From Lepidostoma basale (lineage: Eukaryota; Arthropoda; Insecta; Trichoptera; Lepidostomatidae), in contig JAHDVF020000129.1 in assembly GCA_022606425.2 (NCBI GenBank), positions 166,415-230,414 of the forward strand: a stretch of DNA of 64,000 nucleotides, in the 5' to 3' direction. The translations under genes and the position numbers were made by a program. The notes below the pieces were generated by a model. The model worked only from the letters and a program-made list of their open reading frames with translations. It was not told the origin of the DNA and did not search any database. How positions within the stretch are numbered: the first letter of the stretch is position 1; each line of letters starts with the position of its first letter. Shown in pieces: positions 1-9,959 of the stretch.

Positions 1-743
1 TTAATGGTCGAACACAGGTTTTGATTATTCATATTTTGCTCACCTTTCAACATATTTTTGGTTTTCCAGCCACAAGCGCAGACTCGCAGACAAATATTGA
101 ATCCATTAAATTTAATTTTATTTAAGTAATGTATTTGACAGTAAAATGAGCGATGAAACGCTTTTTACTTTAAACCGTAGCTCTTTGCGTGGTAAGGTAA
201 TGAAAATTGCAATTATCATTTGGTTGGGCTGAGGCGCCAGACATCATCATTCAACAGAAAACGTTAATCTAGAAAACACATTCTACTACAGCCTTAAATC
301 ATAGGTCGCCTCTATTGTCTACCACAAGGATAACGCAATGGAAAATTTACGTGATTGTGACTAATGTGAAAGTTTCTGGCAGACATCATAAATCAGAAAG
401 AAAATCTGAAATCCCATTTCAAAAATTAAAAGAAAAACCATGAATAAATAGTAGCTGAACTTTTTCGGTTAAGGTTTTTCTTATTTATATGTATATTTAT
501 TTAACACATTTCATATGCTATTTAAAAAAAACTCTTTTTCTTTATATATTTGTCATCACTTTGTGTAATAGATTCTTATTTTAAAATTTTAACAAAAAAC
601 CTATTACAATTTTCACAAATGTGTTTTGATTTATACTCATCCCTGTTCTACTGTAAAAAAATAAACTGAAGAAGGATAAGTGTATTACGAATTGTGTTTA
701 TAAAAAGTTCATTAAACTATTATAATTATGAAATATATAAAAT
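1..743. other. AT-rich non-coding sequence
   Basis: No reading frame, repeat arm or element end could be recognised here. The sequence is AT-rich with short homopolymers, like the single-copy spacer DNA elsewhere in the window. Confidence 0.4.
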
Positions 744-978
744 CTTACTTACTTATTTAGACAGCCGTTGTCGTCCACTGCTGGACATAGCCGTCCCCCA
801 TACTTCTCCACGTATCCCTGTCTTGTGACTTTTGCATCCAATCGCTAACAATTCTTCCAATGTCATCGGATAATCGTGTGGGGGGTCTCCCTCTGTTTCG
901 TTTGTCTTCGCGGGGTCTCCACTCTACCACCCTTCTGGTCTATCAATCGTCTACCAATCTGGCAACATGTCCCATAGA
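744..978 (-). pseudogene. RTE-C LINE tail (reverse transcriptase C-terminus)
   Basis: Read on the minus strand this encodes the typical C-terminal tail of an RTE-type LINE: a GHVAR segment, then WRPRED, then RGRPPTRLSDDI, then a QDRDTWRSMG and VQQWTTTAV end before a stop at 757-759. Two stop codons (TGA, TAG) lie just after GHVAR near 942-947, so the copy is dead. The tail is a TAAG repeat at 744-758. Only the last 75 or so codons remain, as expected for a 5'-truncated target-primed insertion. Confidence 0.6.
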
Positions 979-1204
979 GTATATATAGTAAAATATATAA
1001 ATAAGTGTTTTTTTTTATGTTATATAAATTGAAGTACCATTCTAATTTGAATGATATAATTGCACTTAGTATTTTTACAACAGTTGATTACATTTTTCTT
1101 TTGGTTATGACACAACCTTTTTCAATGTACATTTTTTTTTTAAATTATGGGTTACATAATATTCATTCAAATATGTATTCACAACACAAAGTGAAGGCGA
1201 ATAT

Positions 1205-1545
1205 AGTAGAAATATTATTCTAATTTCTTTCATTCAGCATACTTTGTTTAGTAGATGATTTATTTGTGTATTTCTTTTTATATACTTTGAATATATAACA
1301 CTAACTTAAAAAAAAAATCATATCAGACATGTTTCGGACAACCGGTCCTTCTTCAGAGATAAATCAGAGTATTATAAAGATATCCATTTAAAATAGTATA
1401 CAAATATGATCAGTTTTGACAGATTTGTAAACAATTTTATAATATTTTAAATATGTATCACTGAAGAAGGACCGGTTATCTGAAACATGTCCGATATGTA
1501 TTTTTTTAAGTTAGCGTTGTGTATACAAAGTATATAAAAAAGAAA
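1205..1545. repeat. Foldback element, family 1, with hammerhead-like cores in both arms
   Basis: Two inverted arms, about 1271-1360 and 1458-1545, share a TATATACTTTG-like end, a run of A/T, and a core. The core is on the minus strand at 1326-1356 and on the plus strand at 1461-1491. Each core reads CTGAAGA, A, a short hairpin (GGAC paired with GUCC in the left copy), then GAAACATGTC. Further single arms of the family lie at 20795-20945, 46263-46360 and 61855-61940. No protein is encoded. The CTGANGA and GAAA boxes match the hammerhead ribozyme core; activity is inference. Confidence 0.6.
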
Positions 1546-1989
1546 AAGACAAATATCATTATCATATTTGAAAGTATTTTCTATGCTTTGCGGGAATTAA
1601 AATTTACCGTAGTTTTTAAACAAATTCATATTTTCCTTTTAAAAAAACAATAGTAGAGCATTAAACAAACAACGATGGTGTCAATTTGGAAACTCCAAAT
1701 CAATTAAGAAAATGTTCCTCAATTATAACCAAAATGGCCGTTAGAATGAAGAAAATTATCTAAAATACGACTGCTATATCTGAAAACGTGCTTTAACTAA
1801 TTGTAAAAGTTTTTATACGGCATTATAGTAAGGTTCGCGTGCAGTTTTCAAATATTTCCAATCAAATTTAAAAGTTTTCTAACATTTGTATGGTTTTCCA
1901 AAACAGATAACTTACGTCTGGAATTGATTGTTTTATCTTTATGTCTGTATCAATACCTACAAGAATAAATTCTTATGAGAAGATTATAT

Positions 1990-2470
1990 TTCATTATACA
2001 ATAATAACAACAACAACAAACCATCACGCTGTTTTCACGCAGGGGTAGGCAGAGAGAATGGACCGCCACACTACTCTATCCTGACATACCTCACTAGCTT
2101 CCTCCACATTTATACAGCGAGTCATACACGCACGTCGATTCTTCCGGCTTCTGACATGACCAACCTTTAAAATTTGATTAATTTCGTCATGCCATGTTTT
2201 CCTCGGTCTATCTTGACTCCGTACTCCATTTACATCGTTAACGTATACTTTTTAAATCATTCTTTCTTCACCCATGCGCTCCATATGTCCGAACCAATGC
2301 AGCGATCCTTTCATAATTTTGTTCAAAATACCTTCATTCGCTCTACTATCAGCATTTGAGATTCTGTCGTTCATCGATCTCCACAGATACGTCTTAGGGA
2401 CCGCATTTATTCTACTCTCATCTTTCTTCTGCCAATTCCATGCTTCGTTTCCATACATAAGGGTAATTCA
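1990..2470 (-). pseudogene. RTE-A LINE 3' end
   Basis: Minus-strand RTE-A tail. The element ends in a GTT repeat (seen as AACAACAACAAC at about 2003-2017), followed inward by the family signature near 2020-2080 and a frame (2252-2458) coding for MYGNEAWNWQKKDESRI and a GSLHWFGHMERMG segment. Frameshifts separate the pieces. It is the same family as the copies at 13684-14440 and 52660-53775. Confidence 0.7.
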
Positions 2471-2609
2471 TTATACAATAATTAATTTAAGCCCTTAATG
2501 AGTCTATGACATCATATTATAAAATATATCGATGGCAAAAACTACGTGAAAAAAAAAATTATGAGATTTTTGTTAAATAAAATAATAATACACATTAGGA
2601 ATTTGAAAA

Positions 2610-2765
2610 ACACATAATATAATTAATATAAATTGAAACGTCTGTCTTTTGTTTTTTTTACATAATTTGTTTGATAACATTGATCATTCCATATAAAAAA
2701 AATAATAAAACTCCTAGAAGACAGACGTTTTCATTTATATTAATTATTTAATATGGAGTTTCAAA
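2610..2765. repeat. MITE-like palindrome, family 2
   Basis: Inverted arms begin with TTAATATAAATTGAAACGTC on the left and mirror it on the right (AGACAGACGTTTTCATTTATA). The same palindrome recurs at 6455-6625, 57830-58035 and 59305-59490, and in half copies elsewhere. Non-coding. Confidence 0.6.
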
Positions 2766-3202
2766 AAAATTAAAAATAAATAACACGTAACATATTTCGT
2801 CTGATAACTTTTTTTACATTAAGAAAGATCCTTTGACCAATAAAATGGTTTTATTTTTTCAAGAATAATCGTGAAAAGGTGTTGAAATATTAATTTAGAT
2901 ACAATTCATTCAACGAATGGAATATTAAAGGAATTAATTATTATTTTGTCACATTTTTAATTAAAACCTAACTTCAATGAGCGCTCTTTCTTTCTCGATT
3001 TCATTATTAAGAATTCTCAAAAATTTACTTGCGATTCGAAGGATAATAAAAATTTCAGACTTGAATGGGCATGGTTCACAGACAAGGGCGGATTTCCATA
3101 GTGAGTAAAAATGATACATTTTTTCATTGGGTCCAAGAGATCTAGTTGGCATCAATTATAATAACCATACCGTGGTTAAATACAAATTGTCTTATTATTT
3201 TA

Positions 3203-3720
3203 TCTTCTTCTTTGCTAGCATTCTTCCCTCCACTGCTGGATACAGGCCTCTTCCAATTTCTTCCACTCGTCTCTATCCTGCCCCCTTTATATCCAAGATT
3301 TTCCAACCAATTTCTTCCACTCGTCTCTATCCTTCTTCCACTCGTCTCTATCCAATTTCTTCCACTCGTCTCTATCCTGCCCCCTTTGTATCCAAGATTT
3401 TCCAACCCTTTTGATCGGTCCATCTCATCGGTTGCCTTCCGACGCTTCGCTTATTTTCCCATGGTCTCCAACTGAGTACCCTGGCCCATCTGTTACCACC
3501 CTGTCTAGCCAAGTGTCCAGCCCATTACCATTTCAATTTTGCCACTCGGTCCATGACGTCAGCAACCCTGGTGCGGCGTCTGATTTCTTCATTATTTACG
3601 CGGTCACGCAGGCTCACACCAAGTATCTGTCTTTCCATGGACCTCTGTATACACTTGAGCCTGTGGACACGTTTTGCTGTAAGAATTGTCGTCTCTAGTC
3701 CGTATGTCATCATGGGCAGT
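3203..3720 (-). pseudogene. RTE-type LINE tail with an internal minisatellite
   Basis: Minus-strand C-terminal coding remnant of a GAA-tailed RTE LINE. The frame at 3525-3713 reads MMTYGLETTILTAKRVHRLK and SMERQILGVSLRDRVNNEEI, the usual LINE region just after the RT fingers and thumb, followed by VADVMDRVAKLKW. Nearer the 3' end (3258-3404) the sequence contains four copies of a TTCCACTCGTCTCTATCC unit that are absent from sister copies. The tail is TCTTCTTC at about 3207-3215 on the plus strand. Confidence 0.6.
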
Positions 3721-3799
3721 ATACACCTTTATTTATTTATTATTTTATACTATAAGTTTAAAAGTAATACACTTTTAATATCAAATAGCAAAATATATT

Positions 3800-3925
3800 T
3801 TTACATCTTCTTCTTCTTCTTCCTTGTTGTGGACCTATGTGGTCTGTTCTCCATAGGGTTGCTCCTTCAATCTTCTAGGTGTTCCACGAGGACGAGTCCA
3901 GTGAGGCTGATAATTTAATGCAATA
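3800..3925 (-). pseudogene. RTE-D LINE 3' end fragment
   Basis: Begins with a TTCTTCTTCTTC run (a GAA tail on the minus strand) followed by the family signature GACCTATGTGGTCTGTTCTC. Sister tails sit at 18115-18445, 20655-20790, 35400-35560 and 50110-50450. Only the last hundred bases remain. Confidence 0.55.
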
Positions 3926-4026
3926 TAGGGGAGTATGGTGGTGTCCATTATTTGGGCAGTTCACTGTAAATAATGAAAAAATGTAAAATCTGTTTAAAAT
4001 ATATTTTTAGTTAAAATCCACCGAAC

Positions 4027-4375
4027 ATTCTTCTTCTTCTTTAATAAGCGTTGCAGTCCACTGTTAAACATAGACTTCTCCCATACTTCTCCACGTATGA
4101 CATGTCTTACGGGGGATGGTTGGCATTACAACGATACACTTGCCAAACGGGTTGGCGAGGTGTTCTTCTACGTTGGCCTATGAATCAATATTATCCACCG
4201 AGGCTAATTACTCGATCTCTAACATTTCGCATAGTTTCCAGGGGAGACCAAAGTCGAGGAGGTGTGGATAGGTACTTGGGATCAGATCAGTCCTCCAGCG
4301 TAGTATTGACATCACCATGGTGATGGCCATGCATCGCTCGAAGAGTCAATAGGATCTTCTTTACTCCCTCGTACC
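4027..4375 (-). repeat. GAA-tailed LINE end joined to unclassified sequence
   Basis: 4027-4105 is a LINE tail on the minus strand: a TTCTTCTTC run, then a 'tccactgtt aaacatag ... cttctccacgta' segment like the RTE-C tail at 770-815. From about 4106 the sequence stops matching other tails in the window. A 90-residue plus-strand frame (4051-4323) crosses the junction and is probably not a gene. Confidence 0.35.
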
Positions 4376-5129
4376 ATACATTAGTGGATTTTTAAAATAT
4401 TATTTACAACGTTTTAAAAGATTATTTACAACAACAAAAAAAATCATTTTGTATATATTTATTTTTCTATAGTGAGTTACATTTTGTGTAACTCAATCAA
4501 TCAATTAATAACTGTTGTATAAAACAGTAACTAATCATACATTTTAAAAAAAAATTTCTAATAACGTCACTAGAATACAAACCACTCGAAAAAAATATCG
4601 CTTAAAATGATCAAATAATTGTTGAAATTCTTGATTTTTTTATATGCACCTTTGCAGATTCTAAATGATCTGTTAAATAAATGATGTGATTGCTGAACAA
4701 AAACTGCAAACTAAGGGTAATTGTTATGTAAATTTTATTAAATATTGAAAACATTTTCTTAAAAATTTTCTGGAGCCGCCACTGTTCATAAATAAACGAT
4801 TTTTCCCAGACTTCAAATCGCTCCCGTGTCAGACTTCCGGCGGATGTACCAGAGCTCTAAGAAAGTGCATTTCCGTGTCCTCAATCTTAAATGCATTCAG
4901 CAGATTTACTGAAATTACTGTCAGATTGTCGTGAATTCACGGGAAGCGTAGAAAATTCGAGACGATTTCGTGAGTTTCAGATTTATGCATAAAACAAAAG
5001 AAGTATATTTTCTAACTGACTTTATTTCTTAATCGCTTTCAATTTTGCTTTGATACATTAAATGTAACAGTTTTATTTTATTTAAAATAAAAATGTCAAC
5101 AATTTAAGAAATAGAGAATATCGTTCGGA
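4376..5129. other. Unassigned AT-rich sequence
   Basis: No gene or clear repeat. The part at 4760-4960 is less AT-rich and looks single-copy within the window. Confidence 0.3.
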
Positions 5130-5320
5130 AGAGTAGATCCAGAAGAAGATATTGGAGGGAGAAGGGATAGTGATAGATTCGCATATACAGCCCCCAACAA
5201 AATCCTTTCCGAACCCCGTCCACCTCGAAGATCACCAAGATATAATTTGTTCTCATCAACTAAAGAAACGTGATTCCTTTGTCACAGATCGTCAGATCTA
5301 TTAAAAGAAGAAGAAGAATT
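5130..5320 (+). pseudogene. RTE-E LINE 3' end fragment
   Basis: The plus strand carries the family end: GTAGATCCAGAAGAAGAT, a segment on bad codons that parallels 23930-24010 in reverse, 'TTTGTCACAGATCGTCAGAT' near 5278, and a GAA tail at about 5305-5317. It is the sense-strand counterpart of the minus-strand copies at 23828-24875 and 46366-46915. Confidence 0.55.
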
Positions 5321-5757
5321 TAAGCTGTGATTGTAGTATTTGAATTGAATAGATGTTTTTGGTTACCCAAGTTGATTAAAATGCATCAGAAGGTAACAAA
5401 AACGTTTATTTTATAAACACGTAAAACCTGTTAATACTTAAATATAGAAATAAATTTAAAAAATGTTTTGACCTTGTTAAGTGAGGGAACATCGGATAAA
5501 TTTTATGCAAAACTGGATTTCCGCACTTCACGTGACATTTACCCTTGCGCCGGTTAAAACTTGCGAATTAAGGGTAAACTCTTTAATCTATTCCAAATTT
5601 GAAAATGAAATTGAGTGTGCGCATTCAGTCACTATGAAATCCTTTAGATCTGGGATGCCGTTACCCAGATCCGGTTTATATAAAAAATAAACTAAAATGT
5701 TATTCATTTTACTTTTTAATTTTATAAAAAATTAATAGAGGTTTAACTATTAATATA

Positions 5758-6240
5758 TCATCATCAGCTTGTCTCCAACTACTGCTGGACGTAAACCTCT
5801 CCACCCCGACGCTATTCCTCTTGGTTATTCGCTAGTGTTCTTCAGCCTCTTCCCGCTGTCCGTACAATATCTTCACTTCACTTGCTACGGTGTCTTCCGA
5901 CACTTCTTCGGTCCAACTTTGGCCTTCATTCAGTAAACTTCTGGATCCTATTCCATCATCCCGTCGGCACACATGCCCAGCCCATTTCCATTTCATCTTT
6001 GCAATGCGTATCCCTATGTCGGTGACCCTAGTGCGTCTTGTAATCTCCACGTTGGGTATATGGTCTCTAAACGAGATACCCTACATGGATTTTTCCATGG
6101 TCCGTTGTGCAACTTTAATTTTAGCATTGCTTCTTAAGTTAACGTCTATGTCACGCATCTACATGTCATTACAGGTAACCCACACTGATCCAGTACTTAT
6201 GTTTTTCAATTCTGTGGCATGTCCGAACTTAAAGATGTAA
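5758..6240 (-). pseudogene. RTE-type LINE tail
   Basis: The minus strand encodes MEITRRTRVTDIGIRIAKMK, then WKWAGHVCRRDDG, typical of the region between RT and the 3' end of RTE LINEs. The 3' end (about 5758-5850) has an ACTGCTGGACGTAAACCTC signature shared with other GAA-tailed copies. Frames are interrupted. Confidence 0.6.
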
Positions 6241-6454
6241 TATATCTAAATAATGTAAATCAGAAATTTGTTGAAAATGCACGTTTTTAGAATTACTTCA
6301 CTATATTTCTATGGTATTAATAATAAATTTGTTATAATATTTTGTCATATCTATGATATAACTCATTTTTCAAAATAATATTGGGAAGTACACTAACATT
6401 TCTTTCACAGTACTTAATATTGTTTTTACTAATATTGTTTCTTGAACAATGATG

Positions 6455-6625
6455 TAAAACTCCTTATTTAATTATTAATACGAATGAAAACGTCAGTTTT
6501 CTATAAGTTTTTTAATAGAAAACATTTTATAATGCCTTAGAAGGGTAAAACATGTCATTCCCATAAAATATAATAAAACTTCTAGAATACTGACGTTTAC
6601 ATTCGTTATAATAATTTACTAATGT
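6455..6625. repeat. MITE-like palindrome, family 2
   Basis: Arms ATTAATACGAATGAAAACGT and its inverse near 6590-6612. The interior carries the family 2 module GCCTTAGAAGGG followed by TAAAACATGTC (6533-6560), a decayed form of GAAACATGTC. Non-coding. Confidence 0.6.
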
Positions 6626-6804
6626 AATTGAGATGCTATGTAATTTTATTGTAAAATTTTAAAATAATGTTGCGTACACTCCTTACAATAAGTATCTTTG
6701 GTTAAAGAAAGGAGTATTTGATTACGTATTTTAGAAATAAAACATGATAATCATAATTTAATACATAAATATCATATACAATCTTTTTGGCAGAATGGCA
6801 AAAG

Positions 6805-7005
6805 CTTTTACTATTATTATTATTCTTATTTTGTTGAATTGCTCTTTACATAATTACAGCGCGAGCCAAATCGATGTAAAGCATATAGCTATCATATTGA
6901 TTTTCGAGACATGTGATAGCTAGCTAATTCATCGCCATTTTGATGTCGCGTGAATTCTACACCAGACCAAAGATAGCGTAACAATAACACTGACATCGCC
7001 AGAAA
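6805..7005 (-). mobile_element. tRNA-derived SINE, tail type 1 (minus)
   Basis: Minus-strand SINE. The tail is an ATT repeat at 6810-6826, then the type 1 module (GCTCTTTACATAATTACAGC, GAGCCAAATCGATGTAAAGC), then the common body (GAATTCTACACCAGACCAAAG). The tRNA-like head is eroded. It meets a plus-strand copy head to head at about 7006-7030. Confidence 0.6.
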
Positions 7006-7029
7006 TCGAAAATAATAATATGACTGCTA

Positions 7030-7200
7030 CTCCGAAGGTCCCCGGTTCGATGGGAGTATGATCCTCACACTGTCCTTGGTCGGGTGTAGACTTCACATGA
7101 CAATAAAAAAGCAATAGTTTAGCTACCTATCACGTGTACTGAGAATCAAATTGTATACGGTTATTAGGTTCGAACGACCTGTTGTGTACAAAAGAAATAT
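7030..7200 (+). mobile_element. tRNA-derived SINE, tail type 2 (plus)
   Basis: Begins inside the tRNA-like head (CCGAAGGTCCCCGGTTCGAT, containing a B-box-like GGTTCGA) and runs through the common body. It ends with the type 2 module: GTATACGGTTATTAGG...GACCTGTTGTGTAC and an A-rich tail. Same 3' module as 34741-35022 and 58926-59187. Confidence 0.6.
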
Positions 7201-7205
7201 TAATA

Positions 7206-7841
7206 AAACAAACAAAAGACTCATTTTTAATTTACACATGCATACTAGCAATTATTTTAATCTAGCAAGAGAGGCTTTTTATTTAAATTAATTCACACAT
7301 CATTTGAAAATATTTTTGTTAAATAATATAAATTATGATTGCATTTTTTTTATTAGTATGTATGATGTTATTTTAAATTAGTGTTTATCAAAATAAAGCA
7401 TATCTTTAGTCCCAAGCCCTCTAGTTTTCCACTCTGGAATTTAATTCAAAGTCCGATTTTCAACAGCATCGCGGATTTATCCGCTAATCCGTTTTAAATA
7501 GTAGTTCTTTCGGTTCGCCCAAACGGGAAAAATATTTTACCCACGGACAAATTGGTTGACGTTCTGCAAACCGGATCTTATCCACAAATAAACGGAATTC
7601 GAGTTGAGAAAATTACTTGATTAAATAATTGAGGTACCCCGAACTAAATATTTTTTTCTAAAGGAATCAAAGTACAACTTGTGATCCTATTTAATTTTTA
7701 TATATGTGATTTAAAGATAAACGTAAAAAAATCAGAAATTACTTTCAGATTTTCGCAACAAAAATAAAATTTTATATTTTCAAATAAATTTTCGATCATT
7801 GTTTTATAGAAAGCTCGATCTACTGTAGATTTACACCGATT
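7206..7841. other. Unassigned spacer
   Basis: No gene or repeat recognised. 7430-7620 is relatively GC-rich and appears single-copy in the window. Confidence 0.3.
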
Positions 7842-8006
7842 TTGCCGATTGCCGATTGCCGATTGCCGAATGCCGAATGCCGATTGCCGATTGTCGATTG
7901 TCGATCGTCGATAGTCGATTGTCGATTGTCGATTGTCGATTGTCGATTGTCGATTGTCGATTGTCGATTGTCGATTGTCGATTGTCGATTGTCGATTGTC
8001 GATTGT

Positions 8007-8090
<84 letters not shown>

Positions 8091-8149
8091 GGATTGCGGA
8101 TTGCGGATTGCCGAGTATCGATTAACGATTGTCGCTTGTCGATTGCCGA
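7842..8149 (+). repeat. Heptamer tandem array, 44 units
   Basis: Exactly 44 units of a 7-bp motif (308 bp), consensus TTGYCGA. Variants come in blocks: TTGCCGA units from 7842, two ATGCCGA units at 7870-7883, a run of thirteen identical TTGTCGA units at 7919-8009, eleven TTGCCGA units at 8010-8086, three TTGCGGA units at 8087-8107, then mixed units to 8149. Because 7 is not divisible by 3 and no unit makes a stop, all three plus frames are open and read as heptad peptides such as PIADCRL and SIVDCRL. That explains three overlapping long frames; I do not consider them genes. Confidence 0.95.
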
Positions 8150-8700
8150 TACAAATAAAAGTTTCGGATAAATTAGAGTTTCGGAAAAGTCTTGATAGGA
8201 TATTGTTGTCTTAGATCATCTGAGAGTGCTTTTTACTGTAGGTTAAACCTTATTTGCGGAACTTCAAGCAACGGGTTCGTTTTGTGCTCACGTTGTTTAA
8301 TGCCGCGAGATGAAGGCTACCTCTAACGATCTCCGGACAATGAGATTAGAATGGGGAGATTATTTTTAAGCGCCAGTATCTACTTAATACAGTTGGAGAT
8401 TCTCTCATTTCGAGTTGTGAGGAATTTATCTTCAGAAACTTTCGTTAACAGTTGATTTAAGTACGCCCTCCCCTTTGAATGAGAACGCAATTCTAACATA
8501 ACCGCAGAACTTTTTGAACTAAGATAATATTATAAAAAATTGAAAAAGTTTTTGTTATACTGCCCCCTAAATTAATCTGGTCATGGAATTATGCGCCTTT
8601 TTTGTATTTCAATTTTAATTATAATTTAGACCAAATGTTTTATTACCAATTTAATATAAAATTTATTTGTTTTCATTTATTAAAATCGTTTTTTTTTATT
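8150..8700. other. Single-copy spacer
   Basis: 8200-8510 is less AT-rich than its surroundings and matches nothing else in the window. No open frame of useful length. Possible ancestral host sequence. Confidence 0.3.
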
Positions 8701-8714
8701 ATATGTATATTAAG

Positions 8715-8905
8715 TCGTCCATTGTTTTGGCCGAAACACTATGATACTTCAACATTATAAACCGTTAAATTATAAAACTCTATTTTTGTGAATCACAATT
8801 TCACTAACCAACACGCCGTCTCTCCGAAAGGGTAGGCAGAAAGAATGGACTGCCACACTTCAACCGATGCGGCACTCCATCCTTTTCTTTTACCCCGCGA
8901 ATAAT
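8715..8905 (-). repeat. Foldback arm plus RTE-A-type tail
   Basis: 8715-8805 resembles one arm of the family 3 foldback at 23240-23520 (CCATTGTTTTGGC, AAACACTATGATACTT). 8808-8905 is a minus-strand tail of the chimeric repeat seen at 33597-34030 and 47860-48470: the sequence ACACGCCGTCTC, a GGTAGGCAGAAAGAATGGAC segment and CCGATGCGGCACTCCATCC. Confidence 0.5.
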
Positions 8906-9016
8906 AGTTATTCTGCTATTCGGGCAGAGACAAATCCAATAAATCAAAGATCATCAAAATCGATCCAGCCGTTCTTGAGCGGTGTAACTAACACGACTTT
9001 GTTTTATATTTATAGA
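8905..9016 (-). repeat. Dispersed repeat ending TATAAAACAAAGTCGTG (minus copy)
   Basis: Minus copy of a repeat whose end reads TATAAAACAAAGTCGTGTTA, followed inward by AGAACGGCTG and GGATTTGTCTC. Two plus copies lie at 9165-9300 and 11045-11195. The general form resembles the ends of Helentron-like rolling-circle elements known in insects; that assignment is tentative. Confidence 0.45.
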
Positions 9017-9164
9017 TAATCACAATAATTTTTTTTTCATTGATATATTATTGTAACACCTGGTGATATCAACATAGGTAGATGAAACAGCTTTCGCTAA
9101 AAATAAAATAATTTTAATTGTAATACATAAAAACTGAGTTTTATAATTTAGCAGTTTAATATCT

Positions 9165-9300
9165 ATATACTCGTATATATAAAACAAAGTCGTGTTAGTT
9201 ACACCATTATAACTCAAGAACGGCTGAACTGATTTTGATGATCTTTGATTTGTTGGATTTGTCTCCGTCCCGAATAGCAGAATAACTATTAAAACATCAG
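9165..9300 (+). repeat. Dispersed repeat ending TATAAAACAAAGTCGTG (plus copy)
   Basis: Plus copy, in mirror orientation to 8905-9016 with the terminal sequences facing each other. Contains TTATAACTCAAGAACGGCTG and ATTTGTCTCCGTCCCGAATA. Confidence 0.45.
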
Positions 9301-9394
9301 AAAAAATCACAAAAAATATTATACAAATTTATTTTCTCATACAATTTGTATGGAGCGGCTTTTTTGATAATTGCTAATTTATACATATTTATAT

Positions 9395-9545
9395 AGAACA
9401 AGGTGGTGGGCCAACATGGAAAAAGAGCTGCAACACGAGAACCTGACAGTGGAGATGAGCCAGGATAGAAAAGTTTGGCCACTTTGTACGAGGAGGGCTG
9501 ACCCCAAATGATGGGAAATGGCAAAGGGAAAGACGAAGCGAATAT
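9395..9545 (+). pseudogene. RTE-type LINE C-terminal fragment
   Basis: The plus strand reads SQDRKVWPLCTRRADPK, stop, WEMAKGKTKRI, a recognisable LINE C-terminal tail (the QDR-x-W signature followed by RRADP). About 45 codons of an old 5'-truncated copy; one internal stop. Confidence 0.5.
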
Positions 9546-9689
9546 AAAGTTAGTATATCTTTTTTTCATTACAAATAGCTATGATATATTTGATGCATGT
9601 GTTTCAATTATGTGAAGCTTACTTAAGGGAAATAAAATAAATTTAAATGAAAGAAAATCATCTTTCAAAAGTTATGTACTTATTTTCTT

Positions 9690-9945
9690 ACATTTTATTA
9701 TTATTATTATTATTATAATTATAATTGTGTTGAATCGCTCTTTATATCATGACAGCATGAGCCAAATTGATTTAAATGTTATTATAGCAATCATAGTGAT
9801 TCTCGTGATATGTGATAGGTAGCTAATGTATCGCCATTTTATTGTCACGTGAATTCTACACCAAACCAAAGACTGTGTGACAATCACACTGCCCTCACCG
9901 GGAATCGAACCCGGAACCTTCGGGGTGGTCGTCAGCACCACTTTG
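9690..9945 (-). mobile_element. tRNA-derived SINE, tail type 1 (minus)
   Basis: From the tail (ATT repeats at 9697-9722) through the type 1 module (GAATCGCTCTTTATATCATG, GAGCCAAATTGATTTAAA), the common body, and the tRNA-like head with GGGAATCGAACCCGGAACC at about 9899-9917 (a B box on the minus strand). Near full length. Confidence 0.7.
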
Positions 9946-9959
9946 GCAATCAATTTCTG

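Noticed and set aside
7838..8150. CRISPR array
   Set aside because: The units are contiguous 7-mers without spacers, in a eukaryotic context.
7842..8214. Three overlapping open frames of 89-109 codons with heptad peptide repeats
   Set aside because: They follow automatically from a stop-free 7-bp DNA repeat in three frames; no start context, no flanking coding sequence.
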